From contig NZ_FOJT01000002.1 in assembly GCF_900111965.1 (NCBI RefSeq), positions 124,001 to 188,000 on the forward strand: 64,000 bases of DNA, read 5' to 3'. The notes under the pieces are model-generated. The model was not told where the DNA came from, did no database searches, and saw only the letters and a list, made by a program, of their open reading frames with translations. Source of the stretch: Flavobacterium swingsii (GTDB taxonomy: Bacteria; Bacteroidota; Bacteroidia; Flavobacteriales; Flavobacteriaceae). Positions 24,794 through 34,200 of this stretch are shown here, one piece after another (positions within the stretch are counted from its first letter, which is position 1; every line of letters begins with the position of its first letter). A program made the translations under genes and the position numbers.

Positions 24794-26194
24794 TTATATT
24801 TTTTCTGCTAATTCTAACGCTTTGTCTAAAGCACCTAATTTATTATATACTTCTTGCAATTCGCTTTCTTCATCAGAATTTGCTACGATTCCCGCACCAG
24901 CTTGGTAATGCAATTGATGGTTTTTACTTAAAAAAGTTCGAATCATAATGGCGTGGTTAAAGTTACCTTCAAAATCCATAAAACCTATTGCGCCTCCATA
25001 AAAATTTCTATTCGTGTTTTCATATTTTTCGATGAGTTCCATCGCTTTGTATTTTGGAGCACCAGATAATGTTCCCGCAGGAAAAGTATTAGCTACGACT
25101 TGCATGGTTGCTGATTTTTCATGCATTTGTCCTGTAACTTTTGATACCAAATGAATGACATGTGAGAAAAATTGCACTTCACGATATTTTTCTACTTGTA
25201 CATTATGACTTTGCCTGCTTAAATCATTTCGAGCTAAATCGACTAGCATCACATGTTCGGCATTTTCTTTTTCATCTTCGGATAATTCTTTAGCTAAAAT
25301 GGCATCTTGTTCGTCGTTTCCAGTTCGTTTGAAAGTTCCTGCGATTGGGTGAATTTCGGCTTTTCTATTTTTAATAACCAATTGTGCTTCGGGCGAAGAA
25401 CCCATAATTTTGAAATCTCCATAATCGAAAAAGAACAAATACGGAGAAGGATTTATACTTCGTAAAGCACGATAAACATTGAATTCGTCTCCTTTGAAAC
25501 CTTGTGTAAATCGTCGTGATAGTACTAATTGAAAAACTTCTCCACGATAACAATGTTTTTTGGCTAAAGCCACATTATTTTTGAAATCGTCATCTGTTAA
25601 ATTCGATTTTTTATCATCGGTTTTAGAGAAAGAATAAGCTGGCAAATTACGTGTTTGTAGCAATTGCTCGATTTCATTGATGTTGTTTTCATCGTTTAAT
25701 GAATGACAGAAAATATAGGCTTCATTTTTAAAATGATTAATGGCAATTATATTTTGATAAACGGCGTAATAAATATCTGGAATTTGTAAGTCATTTTCCT
25801 TTTTTGATATTTCTATTTTTTCGAAATAACGCACCGCATCATAGGAAATATAACCAAATAATCCGTTATTGATGAATTTGAAATCATTGTTTTCTGATTT
25901 GAATTGAGTTGTAAATTTCTGAATTTCGTTTGGAATATTGGTCTGATTATCAATTTCTATCTTTTCTGAAGTTCCATCAGGAAATGATTTGAAAATAGTT
26001 TCGTTTTCTATTTTTATTGATGCTATTGGATTGCAACAGATGTAGGAAAAACTGTTGTCATTCGCATGATAATCGCTACTTTCTAACAATAAACTGTTAG
26101 GAAATTTGTCACGAATTTTCAGGTAAATGCTTACTGGCGTGATAGTATCAGCGAGGATTTGTTTGAATTGTGTTTTAAGGTTGTAAGTTTTCAT
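24794..26194 (-). CDS. trpE: anthranilate synthase component I
   Basis: Converts chorismate to anthranilate, the committed step. ATG 26194 (MKTYNLKTQFKQIL) is preferred; upstream codons belong to the attenuator terminator. The N-terminal domain contains LLLESSDYHANDNSFSYI, the likely Trp feedback site (LLES...S motif). The chorismate-binding domain has GEVFQLVLSRRF, PSPYLFFFDYG, IAGTFKRTG, DLARNDLSR, FPAGTLSGAPK and GGAIGFMDFEGN. About 466 residues. First structural gene of trpEGDCFBA, controlled by an upstream leader peptide and attenuator. Confidence 0.96.
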   Translation of the reverse strand: MKTYNLKTQFKQILADTITPVSIYLKIRDKFPNSLLLESSDYHANDNSFSYICCNPIASIKIENETIFKSFPDGTSEKIEIDNQTNIPNEIQKFTTQFKSENNDFKFINNGLFGYISYDAVRYFEKIEISKKENDLQIPDIYYAVYQNIIAINHFKNEAYIFCHSLNDENNINEIEQLLQTRNLPAYSFSKTDDKKSNLTDDDFKNNVALAKKHCYRGEVFQLVLSRRFTQGFKGDEFNVYRALRSINPSPYLFFFDYGDFKIMGSSPEAQLVIKNRKAEIHPIAGTFKRTGNDEQDAILAKELSEDEKENAEHVMLVDLARNDLSRQSHNVQVEKYREVQFFSHVIHLVSKVTGQMHEKSATMQVVANTFPAGTLSGAPKYKAMELIEKYENTNRNFYGGAIGFMDFEGNFNHAIMIRTFLSKNHQLHYQAGAGIVANSDEESELQEVYNKLGALDKALELAEKI

Positions 26195-26221
26195 TTGTGT
26201 TGGTTTTGTTTTTTGCATAAA

Positions 26222-26253
26222 AAAAAGGCTTGTCGTGATTGACAAGCCTTTTT
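26222..26253 (-). terminator. trp attenuator (terminator hairpin)
   Basis: On the minus strand, arms AAAAAGGCTTGTC and GACAAGCCTTTTT around AATCAC, followed by a T run. It lies between the leader peptide and trpE. The segment TCACGAC in loop and right arm (26238-26232) is complementary to GTCGTGA at the end of the leader frame (26300-26294), giving an alternative antiterminator. Confidence 0.85.
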
Positions 26254-26293
26254 ATATATTTTGAGTTTAAAAAATACAATATAGAGGATTAGT

Positions 26294-26350
26294 TCACGAC
26301 GTTTGACGTAAATTATTCCACCACCAAGTATTGTTTAAAAATGTGTTCAT
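26294..26350 (-). CDS. trpL: trp operon leader peptide with three tandem Trp codons
   Basis: An 18-codon frame reading MNTFLNNTWWWNNLRQTS then TGA. It begins about 17 bp after a good -7 element and ends 41 bp before the attenuator stem. The three adjacent TGG codons are the sensor: a ribosome stalled there for lack of charged tRNA-Trp would leave the GTCGTGA segment free to pair downstream and block the terminator. No Shine-Dalgarno sequence precedes the ATG, as is usual in Flavobacterium. The frame is too short for standard gene calling. Role inferred from codons, position and RNA pairing. Confidence 0.88.
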   Translation of the reverse strand: MNTFLNNTWWWNNLRQTS

Positions 26351-26366
26351 GTTCTTAATTGAATGT

Positions 26367-26397
26367 CAAAAGTAGTGATTAAATCTTTACTTGCAAA
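26367..26397 (-). promoter_or_regulatory. trp operon promoter
   Basis: On the minus strand, TTTG (26397-26394) and TACTTTTG (26374-26367) are separated by 19 bp, an exact Bacteroidota-type promoter. Transcription should start only about 10 nt before the leader ATG. Confidence 0.8.
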
Positions 26398-26420
26398 TAT
26401 TAGTTCATTTTTTTGTCAAA

Positions 26421-26454
26421 ATAAAAAAACCTCGAAGATTGCTCGACGAGGTTT
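26421..26454 (-). terminator. terminator of the marR-nitroreductase-yceI operon
   Basis: On the minus strand, AAACCTCG / CGAGGTTT with a 12-nt loop, followed by T7ATTTT. It is 21 bp after the yceI stop and just upstream of the trp promoter. Confidence 0.8.
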
Positions 26455-26474
26455 GTATTGTGTTTTTGATAGAA

Positions 26475-27041
26475 TTAGTATTTCAAGTTTACTTTTAATT
26501 CAAATTCATCATCAATTGCTTTGTCAGCTAATGCGCCAAAGTTTTTAGAGCCGTATTTGATGTCATATTTAGTTCTGTCTACCATTAGTTTTGCATTTGC
26601 AACACCTTTATTAGCTACTAAATCGAAAGTTACTGGAGCAGTTTTTCCTTTAATAGTCAAATCGGCAGTAACGGCATACGTGTTTTTTGCTTTTACACCA
26701 ATAGTTTTGAATACTAATGTTGCAGTTGGATTCGCTTCTACACCAAAGAAATCATCAGCTTTTAGATGTCCGTCTAATTTTCCTTTCCATTCACCTTCTA
26801 AATCGGTTGTGTTTATAGTTTTCATGTCAACAACGAAGTTTCCACCAACTATTTTTGAACCTTTTAATATTAAAGCACCTTCTTTTAGTGCAATATCACC
26901 ATTGTGTTGACCACCTACTTTTTTAGCCAACCAAAGCACTTTACTTTTAGAAACATCTACTTTTTTTGTTGTTTGAGCTGAAGCTGATAATGTGCTTACT
27001 GCTACGATTACTGCTAATGCAATTGATTTTAAATTTTTCAT
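26475..27041 (-). CDS. YceI-family periplasmic lipocalin-like protein
   Basis: A 188-residue exported protein with signal peptide MKNLKSIALAVIVAVSTLSASA. YceI proteins form an extended beta barrel that binds isoprenoid lipids such as polyprenols or quinones. The family pattern is clear: VDVSKSKVLWLAKKVGGQHNG, GNFVVDMKTINTTDLEG, LKADDFFGVEANPTATLVFK, TADLTIKGKTAPVTFDL, and a C-terminal DRTKYDIKYGSKNFG. Last gene of an apparent operon with a MarR regulator and a nitroreductase, which suggests a quinone or electrophile stress role. Confidence 0.92.
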   Translation of the reverse strand: MKNLKSIALAVIVAVSTLSASAQTTKKVDVSKSKVLWLAKKVGGQHNGDIALKEGALILKGSKIVGGNFVVDMKTINTTDLEGEWKGKLDGHLKADDFFGVEANPTATLVFKTIGVKAKNTYAVTADLTIKGKTAPVTFDLVANKGVANAKLMVDRTKYDIKYGSKNFGALADKAIDDEFELKVNLKY

Positions 27042-27067
27042 TTGTTTTAAATTTGAATTGTTAATAA

Positions 27068-27700
27068 TTAAATAGTTATAAATAAATCGTCGTTCGATTT
27101 TCTTACTTTTTTGTAATGTTGGGTAGCATCTTCGTCGTGACGATATCCTACTGCTGCGACAACTGCTGCATTAAGATTTAGTTTATCTAAACCTAAAATT
27201 TGATTAAATTGTGTTGGGTCGAAACCTTCCATTGGTGTAACATCTATTTTTAGTTCGGCAGCTGCATTAAGCAAGTTTCCCAAAGCTAAGTAAGTTTGTT
27301 TTGCCGTCCAAATATTTTTTGCTTCTTCTGGTAACGTATTTATTTTACCTTTCATAAAATCACCATAACCTGATAAAGCATCGATAGGCATATTTCTTGT
27401 TTTAGAAACATTTTCTAGATAAGAATCTATTTCGGTTTCTCCAATATTGGTTTGATTTGCAAAAATGATTAAATGTGATGCATCAACAATTTGGCTTTGT
27501 CCCCAAGCTGCAGGTTGTAATTCTGCTCTTATTTCTGGGTTTTCAACAATTATAACTTTATAAAGTTGTAATCCGTATGAAGAAGAACTTAATCGAATTG
27601 CCTCTTTAAGTGTTTCTAAATCTGTTTTTGATACTTTTTTAGTTGCATCAAATTTTTTGGTAGCATAACGCCAGTTCTGATTTTCAATAAATTTGCTCAT
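27068..27700 (-). CDS. NfsB-like NAD(P)H nitroreductase
   Basis: FMN-dependent oxidoreductase of the nitroreductase fold, 210 residues. It starts MSKFIENQNWRYATKKFD, where the R-Y-A-T-K-F motif binds FMN, and continues with LKEAIRLSSSSYGLQLYKVIIV, then IWTAKQTYLALGNLLNAAAELKIDVTPMEGFDPTQFN, and a C-terminal VAAVGYRHDEDATQ near the flavin. Such enzymes reduce quinones and nitroaromatics with two electrons. The gene starts 2 bp after marR, and yceI follows 26 bp downstream. Confidence 0.92.
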   Translation of the reverse strand: MSKFIENQNWRYATKKFDATKKVSKTDLETLKEAIRLSSSSYGLQLYKVIIVENPEIRAELQPAAWGQSQIVDASHLIIFANQTNIGETEIDSYLENVSKTRNMPIDALSGYGDFMKGKINTLPEEAKNIWTAKQTYLALGNLLNAAAELKIDVTPMEGFDPTQFNQILGLDKLNLNAAVVAAVGYRHDEDATQHYKKVRKSNDDLFITI

Positions 27701-27702
27701 AA

Positions 27703-28155
27703 TTAGTTTCTATATTTTTCTAATAAATTATTTAATTGTTCTAATTCTTCGATTGTTAGTTTGTTTGCAAAAAACTTTTCATGTTGTATAATAACAGGAT
27801 CAAGTTCTGCTAGTACATCTAATCCTTTCTGAGTAATTAGAATTTCTATTTTACGTCTGTTTGCTGGACATTCGCTGCGAGTAACCATTTGCTTCAGGAG
27901 TAATTTGTCAATTAGTCTTGTTGTGTTACTGTTTTTTGCAATCATTCTTTCCTGAATGTCACACATGTTTACAGGCTTCCCTTTTTGTCCTCTTAATATT
28001 CGCAATACATTATATTGTTCTCCAGATAAATCGTAAGGTTTTATTAATTCCTGAAAATTATCATGCAAAACATTTTTTGTAAATGAAATATTAAGCAATA
28101 CTTTTTTAGCAATATCAATAGGAATGGTACTTTTTATTTCGTCTTCTATTTTCAT
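27703..28155 (-). CDS. MarR-family transcriptional regulator
   Basis: About 150 residues. ATG 28155 is chosen because the upstream 20 codons overlap the promoter and operator palindrome. The winged helix runs through LSGEQYNVLRILRGQKGKPVNMCDIQERMIAKNSNTTRLIDKLLLKQMVTRSECPANRRKIEILIT, with flanking helices for dimerisation. One cysteine (in RSECPANRR) lies in the wing, and a second (in VNMCDI) lies near the HTH, either of which could sense electrophiles. First gene of the nitroreductase-YceI operon. Two identical palindromes upstream are the probable operators. Confidence 0.9.
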   Translation of the reverse strand: MKIEDEIKSTIPIDIAKKVLLNISFTKNVLHDNFQELIKPYDLSGEQYNVLRILRGQKGKPVNMCDIQERMIAKNSNTTRLIDKLLLKQMVTRSECPANRRKIEILITQKGLDVLAELDPVIIQHEKFFANKLTIEELEQLNNLLEKYRN

Positions 28156-28170
28156 AGTTTCTATTACTAA

Positions 28171-28186
28171 ATTTGTATATACAAAT
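28171..28186. promoter_or_regulatory. MarR operator palindrome 1
   Basis: Perfect 16-bp palindrome ATTTGTATATACAAAT, 15 bp before the marR ATG. It overlaps a TACATTTG sequence on the minus strand (28189-28182) that fits a -7 element. Confidence 0.7.
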
Positions 28187-28201
28187 GTATAACTATTTTT
28201 C

Positions 28202-28217
28202 ATTTGTATATACAAAT
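28202..28217. promoter_or_regulatory. MarR operator palindrome 2
   Basis: Identical 16-bp palindrome, centred 31 bp (about three helical turns) from the first. It carries the only nearby TTTG that could act as a -33 box for marR (spacer 23 bp, longer than ideal), and it also lies upstream of the divergent rhodanese gene. Confidence 0.7.
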
Positions 28218-28297
28218 GTGTATTAAATTTTTGTTAAATTAATTTTTAACAATTTTTGCATTAGATTTTATTATTTTTGATAAAAAAAACAGAAGAA

Positions 28298-28612
28298 ATG
28301 AATTTATCACAAGAAGCTTGGTGGGCAAAATCTCAAGAAGACGAAAACGCAGTAATCCTAGATGTTCGTACCGAAGATGAATGTAATGAAGGAATTATTC
28401 CCAACGCAATTACTATAGACATATATAAAGGACAAGGATTTATTTATCAAATAGAAGAACTTGACAAATCGAAAAACTATTATGTGTATTGCAAAGCAGG
28501 TGGAAGAAGCGCACAAGCTTGTAATATTATGAACCAATTGGGTTTTGAAACTACTAATAATCTTTTAGGAGGCATGATGGAATGGAATGGTCCTGTTGAA
28601 AGGCCTAAGTAA
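28298..28612 (+). CDS. single-domain rhodanese
   Basis: A sulfurtransferase-like protein of 104 residues, cytoplasmic. ATG 28298 is preferred to a TTG at 28277. It has the rhodanese pattern VILDVRTEDECNEGIIPNA and an active loop C65-K-A-G-G-R-S that would carry a persulfide. It could move sulfane sulfur to an unknown acceptor. The gene is divergent from marR, and a TATTTTTG box at 28272-28279 may serve as its -7 element. It shares the region with the MarR operators, so co-regulation is possible but unproven. Confidence 0.88.
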   Translation: MNLSQEAWWAKSQEDENAVILDVRTEDECNEGIIPNAITIDIYKGQGFIYQIEELDKSKNYYVYCKAGGRSAQACNIMNQLGFETTNNLLGGMMEWNGPVERPK

Positions 28613-28840
28613 AATTTCTTTTTATTTGATATATAGTAAAGAATTCAGATAATGGAAAAATATATTTTTTAGTTTTATTTTTTAAATTATCAAGTCTTAA
28701 ATAGGTCATAAAGCAGCCCTATTGACTATCAATCCCTATGTGATAGTATATTATTCTTTGTTATTAGGGTCAGAATCAATTATACCGGTTAAGTTTTTTC
28801 TTACATAAAGAAGTAGAAATCAGGTTGAATTAAGGAAGAA

Positions 28841-30298
28841 GTGAAAAAAGTAGAAAATTCGGCAGCTAGCTGGACCATTTGTGAGGAATGTCATGGACGC
28901 GGCAAAAAAAGCCGGAGGCTTACAAAGAGAGTGCTATTAAGTTACAAGTTGGCATGTGATCAATTTGAAAATATGAACGTTGAAGGAATAGCTCCTATTC
29001 GTCCTAAGGGTCACTTATTTCCGTGCTTAATTTGTAGCGGATCTGGGTTAATACCTTCTGTAAATCCTCCTATAGCGGATAAAGAAAACTACCCTCATGT
29101 TGCTATTATTGGTGCTGGTATAGGTGGAGTTGCTATAGCTGTTGCTTGTTTGCATCGCGGAATTCCTTTTACTATTTATGAGCGTGATAGCAGCTTTGAT
29201 GTTCGATCTCAAGGCTATGGACTCACATTGCAACAAGCCAGTAAAGCGATCAAGGGATTTGGTATTTTCTCGTTAGAAGATGGGGTGGTTTCAACAAAAC
29301 ATGTGGTTCATACTACAGAAGGAAAAGTAATTGCTGAATGGGGAATGAGAAAATGGATGCAGTCCGATACGAAAATACCACCGAAGCGTACAAATATGCA
29401 TATCGCACGGCAATCTTTGCGCTTAGCGTTACTTGAGCAACTCGGCGGACATGATGTGGTACAATGGGGACACCAGTTGGTAGATTTTAAGGAATGTGCG
29501 GATGAATGTGTTGATCTAAACTTTCAAGTGAATGGGGAAATCAAGAGCGCTAAAGCTGATCTTGTGGTTGGAGCTGATGGGATTCGTAGTTCGGTGCGAA
29601 AGTTGCTGATTGGTGAGGATATTACCCCTTTACGTTACCTAGGTTGTATTGTGATATTGGGTATTTGTCCTTTGAGTGCTCTTGAAGATATTGATAGTTC
29701 TTTGTTAGACTCGGCCACGGTATTTCAAACCGCCAATGGTAATGAACGAATTTACATAATGCCTTATACATCAGATTCGGTGATGTGGCAACTTAGCTTC
29801 CCAATGTTAGAAAAAGAGGCTAAGGCGTTAAGTGCTCAAGGATCTCAAGCCCTCAAGAAAGAAGCATGTCGTAGAACGCAGTGGCACGATCCCATTCCTC
29901 AGATTTTAGCGGCGACCCAAGAACTGCAAATTTCTGGCTATCCCGTGTATGACAGAGAATTACTCGAGTCAAAATTGTTGGAAAAATGGGGAAAAGTAAC
30001 TCTGCTTGGAGATGCAGCTCACCCCATGAGTCCATTCAAAGGGCAGGGAGCAAATCAAGCTTTGTTAGATGCGATTACGTTAGCTCGGGGTATCTCAAAA
30101 GGATGCAACGCTGCAACTCAATGGAGGGAAACTGGAATTAGAAAAAGTGTATTAACTGAGTTTGAATTAGAAATGTTAGAACGCAGTGCTTCCAAAGTGA
30201 AAGATTCTGCAGAAGCAGCACAGTTCCTACATTCTGAAATTGTACTCCATGAGGGTAATGAGCCGAGAGGAAGTTATCTAAAGAAAAAATTGACATAA
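28841..30298 (+). CDS. TetX-like FAD monooxygenase with N-terminal zinc-finger-like motif
   Basis: A 485-residue flavoprotein. A GTG at 28841 preceded by GGA is the start; an SD-like sequence is unusual here. Residues 14-21 and 62-69 are two CxxCxGxG motifs, like a DnaJ zinc centre. A group A FAD monooxygenase follows: GxGxxG at 91-96 (IIGAGIGG), the NADPH/FAD segment VVGADGIRSSVRK, and GDAAHPMSPFKGQGANQALLDA from residue 390. Family members hydroxylate small aromatic or polyketide substrates; TetX inactivates tetracyclines. The substrate here is unknown. Sampled lines are about 50% GC against a clearly AT-rich surrounding, and codon use differs (CGC, CTC, GGC), so recent transfer is likely. 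Stands alone. Confidence 0.85.
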   Translation: MKKVENSAASWTICEECHGRGKKSRRLTKRVLLSYKLACDQFENMNVEGIAPIRPKGHLFPCLICSGSGLIPSVNPPIADKENYPHVAIIGAGIGGVAIAVACLHRGIPFTIYERDSSFDVRSQGYGLTLQQASKAIKGFGIFSLEDGVVSTKHVVHTTEGKVIAEWGMRKWMQSDTKIPPKRTNMHIARQSLRLALLEQLGGHDVVQWGHQLVDFKECADECVDLNFQVNGEIKSAKADLVVGADGIRSSVRKLLIGEDITPLRYLGCIVILGICPLSALEDIDSSLLDSATVFQTANGNERIYIMPYTSDSVMWQLSFPMLEKEAKALSAQGSQALKKEACRRTQWHDPIPQILAATQELQISGYPVYDRELLESKLLEKWGKVTLLGDAAHPMSPFKGQGANQALLDAITLARGISKGCNAATQWRETGIRKSVLTEFELEMLERSASKVKDSAEAAQFLHSEIVLHEGNEPRGSYLKKKLT

Positions 30299-30365
30299 CA
30301 ATGATAAGTAATCCTTTAATTGCGATTGATCGGATACAATATTAATGTCTAAATACATATTTTTT

Positions 30366-30427
30366 AAACACGAATTCCACTAATTTTTATCAATTTTTAT
30401 CTGTGAAAATTAGTGGAATTCGTGTTT
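30366..30427. repeat. 22-bp inverted repeat downstream of the FAD monooxygenase
   Basis: Perfect arms AAACACGAATTCCACTAATTTT around an 18-nt loop, between the monooxygenase and the convergent ftsE gene. A related ACACGAATTACACTAATTTG stretch occurs near 57602-57622. It could stop transcription from either side, though the T-run is weak. Confidence 0.7.
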
Positions 30428-30433
30428 ATTTAT

Positions 30434-31117
30434 TTAAACCGTTCTTTGAACGACTTCAAAAATAGTTCCGTCTTCACATTTTAATGTTTTCGAAGGATAT
30501 TTCATGAGTAAAGCATAATCATGAGTTGCCATGATAATTGTTTTGCCTTGAGCGTTTATCTTTTTTAGTAATTCTAAAATTTCTCCACTGGTTTGTGGGT
30601 CAAGATTTCCAGTAGGTTCATCAGCAAGAATAAGTTCAGGATCGTTTAGCAAAGCACGAGCAATAGCAACACATTGTTGTTCTCCTCCAGAAAGTTGGTG
30701 TGGCATTTTGTTTGCCATACTAAACATTCCTACTTTTTTAAGAACTTCTTCTACTTTATTATCCATTTCTTGTATGTCAATCCAACCTGTTGCTTTTAAT
30801 ACAAAAAGTAAATTGTTAGCTACAGTTCTGTCTGGTAATAATTTAAAATCCTGAAAAACCATACCAATTTTTCGGCGTAAATAAGGAATATCTTTATCTA
30901 TCAATCCATTCAAATCATAATCTACAATAGTTCCTTCACCATCAGTAAGAGGCAAATCACCATAAAGTGTCTTCATAAAACTACTTTTTCCAGAACCAGT
31001 TTTACCTATTATATAGATAAATTCGCCAGGATTTACACTCAGATTTATATCGGAAATAACTTTATTCCCAGATTGGTATATGTTTACGTCTTGAAGTGAT
31101 AAAATGGTTTTTGACAT
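30434..31117 (-). CDS. ftsE: cell-division ABC ATPase FtsE
   Basis: ATPase of the FtsEX complex, which activates cell-wall hydrolases at the septum. ATG 31117 begins [17 protein letters not shown]; the frame runs 17 codons further without family similarity. Walker [11 protein letters not shown]-loop VFQDFKLLP, signature LSGGEQQC, Walker [13 protein letters not shown] and the H-loop MATHDYALL are all present. About 227 residues. The membrane partner FtsX is not adjacent in this window. LolD-type ATPases are similar, but the [13 protein letters not shown] segment is typical of FtsE. Confidence 0.88.
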   Translation of the reverse strand: MSKTILSLQDVNIYQSGNKVISDINLSVNPGEFIYIIGKTGSGKSSFMKTLYGDLPLTDGEGTIVDYDLNGLIDKDIPYLRRKIGMVFQDFKLLPDRTVANNLLFVLKATGWIDIQEMDNKVEEVLKKVGMFSMANKMPHQLSGGEQQCVAIARALLNDPELILADEPTGNLDPQTSGEILELLKKINAQGKTIIMATHDYALLMKYPSKTLKCEDGTIFEVVQRTV

Positions 31118-31270
31118 TTTTTGTAGAATTTTATTTCGTAAAAGTAGTAAGTTATGTTTCTTATTCAAAATAAAATTTGAGTTGTTATTAAAATTTGAAT
31201 ACTAAAGCCCAATTTTCCTCGTTTGAAGAATAAGAAACTACTATATTTGAAATTCTAAAATAAGTTACCA

Positions 31271-34200
31271 ATGCAAAAATATTTCTTGTCACTTTTCCTA
31301 TTTCTGTTTTTCGGAATTACTTCGATATTTGCACAACAATCGGCCATTTATACTAACGATTTAGCAGATTATAATAAAGCTTTAACTTTATTTAATAACA
31401 AACAATATTTATCGGCACAAATACTTTTTGATAAGGTAAAACAAGAAAATTCAAACCCAGAATTGGAGGCCGATTGTACTTATTATAGTGCCAATTGTGC
31501 CATCAGATTAAATCAGAATAATGCTGATGAAAAAATGGAAAGTTTTGTGAAAAATTATCCAACAAGTACCAAACAAAATTTAGCATTTACCGAAGTCGCT
31601 ACCTATTATTTCGAACAAGGAAAATATCCGCAAGCGTTGGAATGGTTTGATAAAGTTGACGAAAGCACTTTAACCAAAGACGAATTAGATAAATATAATT
31701 TCTATAAAGGTTATAGTTTTTTTAATTCTGGAAAAAAGAAAGAAGCCACTCAATATTTTAATAAAGTAGTCAATACTCAAGAATACGGTTCGCAAGCAAA
31801 ATATTATTTAGGTTTCTTGGCTTATGAAGGCGACGATTATAAGGAAGCAACAAAATATTTTGATCAAGTTTCTGGCGAAGAAAAATATAAGGAAAAGCTA
31901 TCGTATTTTCAAGCGGATATGAATTTTAAATTAGGAAAATTCGACAAAGCTATCGAATTAGGGAAAGCGGCGATGAATAGTTCTAATGCGATGGAAAAAT
32001 CGGAGTTGAATAAAATTATTGGTGAAAGTTATTTTAATTTAAAAAAATATAACGAAGCGATTCCGTTTCTAAAGGAATACAAAGGCAAAAAAGGGAAGTG
32101 GAATAACACCGATTATTATCAGTTGGGATACGCTTTTTACAAACAAAATGATTTCGAAAATGCCATTACGCAGTTTAATAAAATTATCGATGGTAAAGAT
32201 TTCGTCGCTCAAAATGCCTACTATCATTTAGGAGAAAGTTATTTAAAAACCGATAAAAAACAACAAGCTTTAAATGCGTTCAAAAATGCTTCGGAAATGA
32301 CTTTTGATACAAAAATTCAAGAAGATGCTTACCTAAATTATGCTCGTTTGAGTTATGATATTGGGAATTCGTACCAAAGTGTTCCCGATGTTTTGAATGG
32401 TTTTATGACAAAATATCCATTAAATCCAAATAAATCAGAAATTGAAAATCTTTTGATTAATTCTTACATCACTTCAAAAAATTATAAAGAAGCATTGATT
32501 TTATTAGAAAGAAACAAATCATTTGGAAACAAAACGGCGTATCAAAAAGTAGCTTTTTATCGTGGTTTAGAATTATTTACTGATGGAAATTACAAAGAAG
32601 CATTAGCTATTTTCAAAAAATCGATTGCTGAACAAAAAGATGGGAATTTTTCTGCTCGTGGCACGTTCTGGAAAGCAGAAACCGAATATGTTTTAGATGA
32701 TTTTACCAATGCTTTATTAAGCTTCAAACAATTTTTAGGTTATCCAGAAGCCAAAGAAACAACCGAATTTGCAAATGTAAATTACAACATTGCTTACAGT
32801 CATTTTAAGTTGAAAGAATACGAACAAGCAGGCAATTTTTTTCAGAAATATATCGAAGTTTCGAAAGATGATAAAACTCGTCTAACCGATGCTTACTTGC
32901 GTTTGGCTGATAGTAGATTTGTAACCACAAAATATTCATCAGCATTAGAAGCGTATGATAAAGCTATCATTTTAAAAACTTTCGATGCCGATTATGCTGC
33001 TTTTCAAAAAGCGATTTGTTACGGATTTATGGGTAAAAATGACAAGAAAATTTCCGATTTCAATCAATTTTTAAAAACCTATCCCAAGTCACAATATCGC
33101 GATGATGCTTTGTTCGAATTAGCAAATACATATACTGCCGAAAACGAAACATCGTCATCAATAAAAACTTATGACCAATTAATTGCCGAAAATAGTAATG
33201 GAAGTTACACATCTAAAGCGATTCTTCGTCAAGGTTTAATTTATTATAATGCAGATAAAGACGAACAAGCATTAACCAAATTTAAAAAAGTAGTGGCTGA
33301 TTTTCCAAAATCGGAAGAAGCGCTAGAAGCAGTAAAAACGGCACGATTAATTTATGTAGATAACGGAAAAGTAGATGAATATGCTACTTGGGTAAAATCG
33401 CTCGATTTTGTCGAAATTTCTGATTCCGATTTAGATAATGATTCTTGGGAAGCTGCCGAAAAGCAATATTTGCAAGGAAATAATAAACAAGCTATTACAA
33501 ATTTGAATAGTTATATTAAGACTTTTCCTAACGGAATTCGTATTCTAAAAGCTAATTTTTATTTGGCGGAAAGCTATTTTAAAGAAGAATCGGCTAATTC
33601 GATTCCTTATTATGAGTTCACAATTTCAAAATCTAGAAACGAATATACAGAACAAGCGTTGTCACGATTATGTCAAATTTACTTGCGAAACACAAACTAT
33701 GTAAAAGCAATTCCAGTTTTACTTCGTCTAGAAATCGAAGCCGATTTTCCTCAAAACAAAACCTACGCACAAGCCAATTTGATGAAAAGTTATTATACCG
33801 AAAAAGACTATGCTAATTCAGTGATTTACGCCGAAAAAGTGTTAGAAAACCCTAAAACAGAAGACAAAATTAAGAGTGATGCACAAATCATTGTAGCTCG
33901 TTCCGCTATAAAAGTTGGTGACGAAGCAAAAGCTAAAATAGCTTACGCCAAATTGCAAAAAATAGCAAAAGGAGAACTCGCTGCAGAAGCTTTATTTTAT
34001 GAGGCGCATTTCAAAAATGCAGCTTCACAATTCGAAGATTCTAACAAAGTGGTTCAAAAATTAGCCAAAGATTATTCAGGATATAAATATTTTGGTGCCA
34101 AAGGATTAGTGGTTATGGCAAAGAATTTTTACGGATTAAAAGATAGTTTTCAAGCAACCTATATTTTGGAAAGTGTGATTAAAAACTTTACAGATTATAC

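Noticed and set aside
26521-26910. 129-codon plus-strand frame
   Set aside because: Antisense to yceI, which has clear family motifs.
28841-30298. Calling the gene tetX itself
   Set aside because: It shares the FAD monooxygenase fold, but the N-terminal zinc motif and unknown substrate do not justify the tetracycline-resistance name.
28841-30427. Insertion sequence or integrative element around the foreign gene
   Set aside because: No transposase or integrase frame and no matching repeat on the left side; only one flanking palindrome is present.
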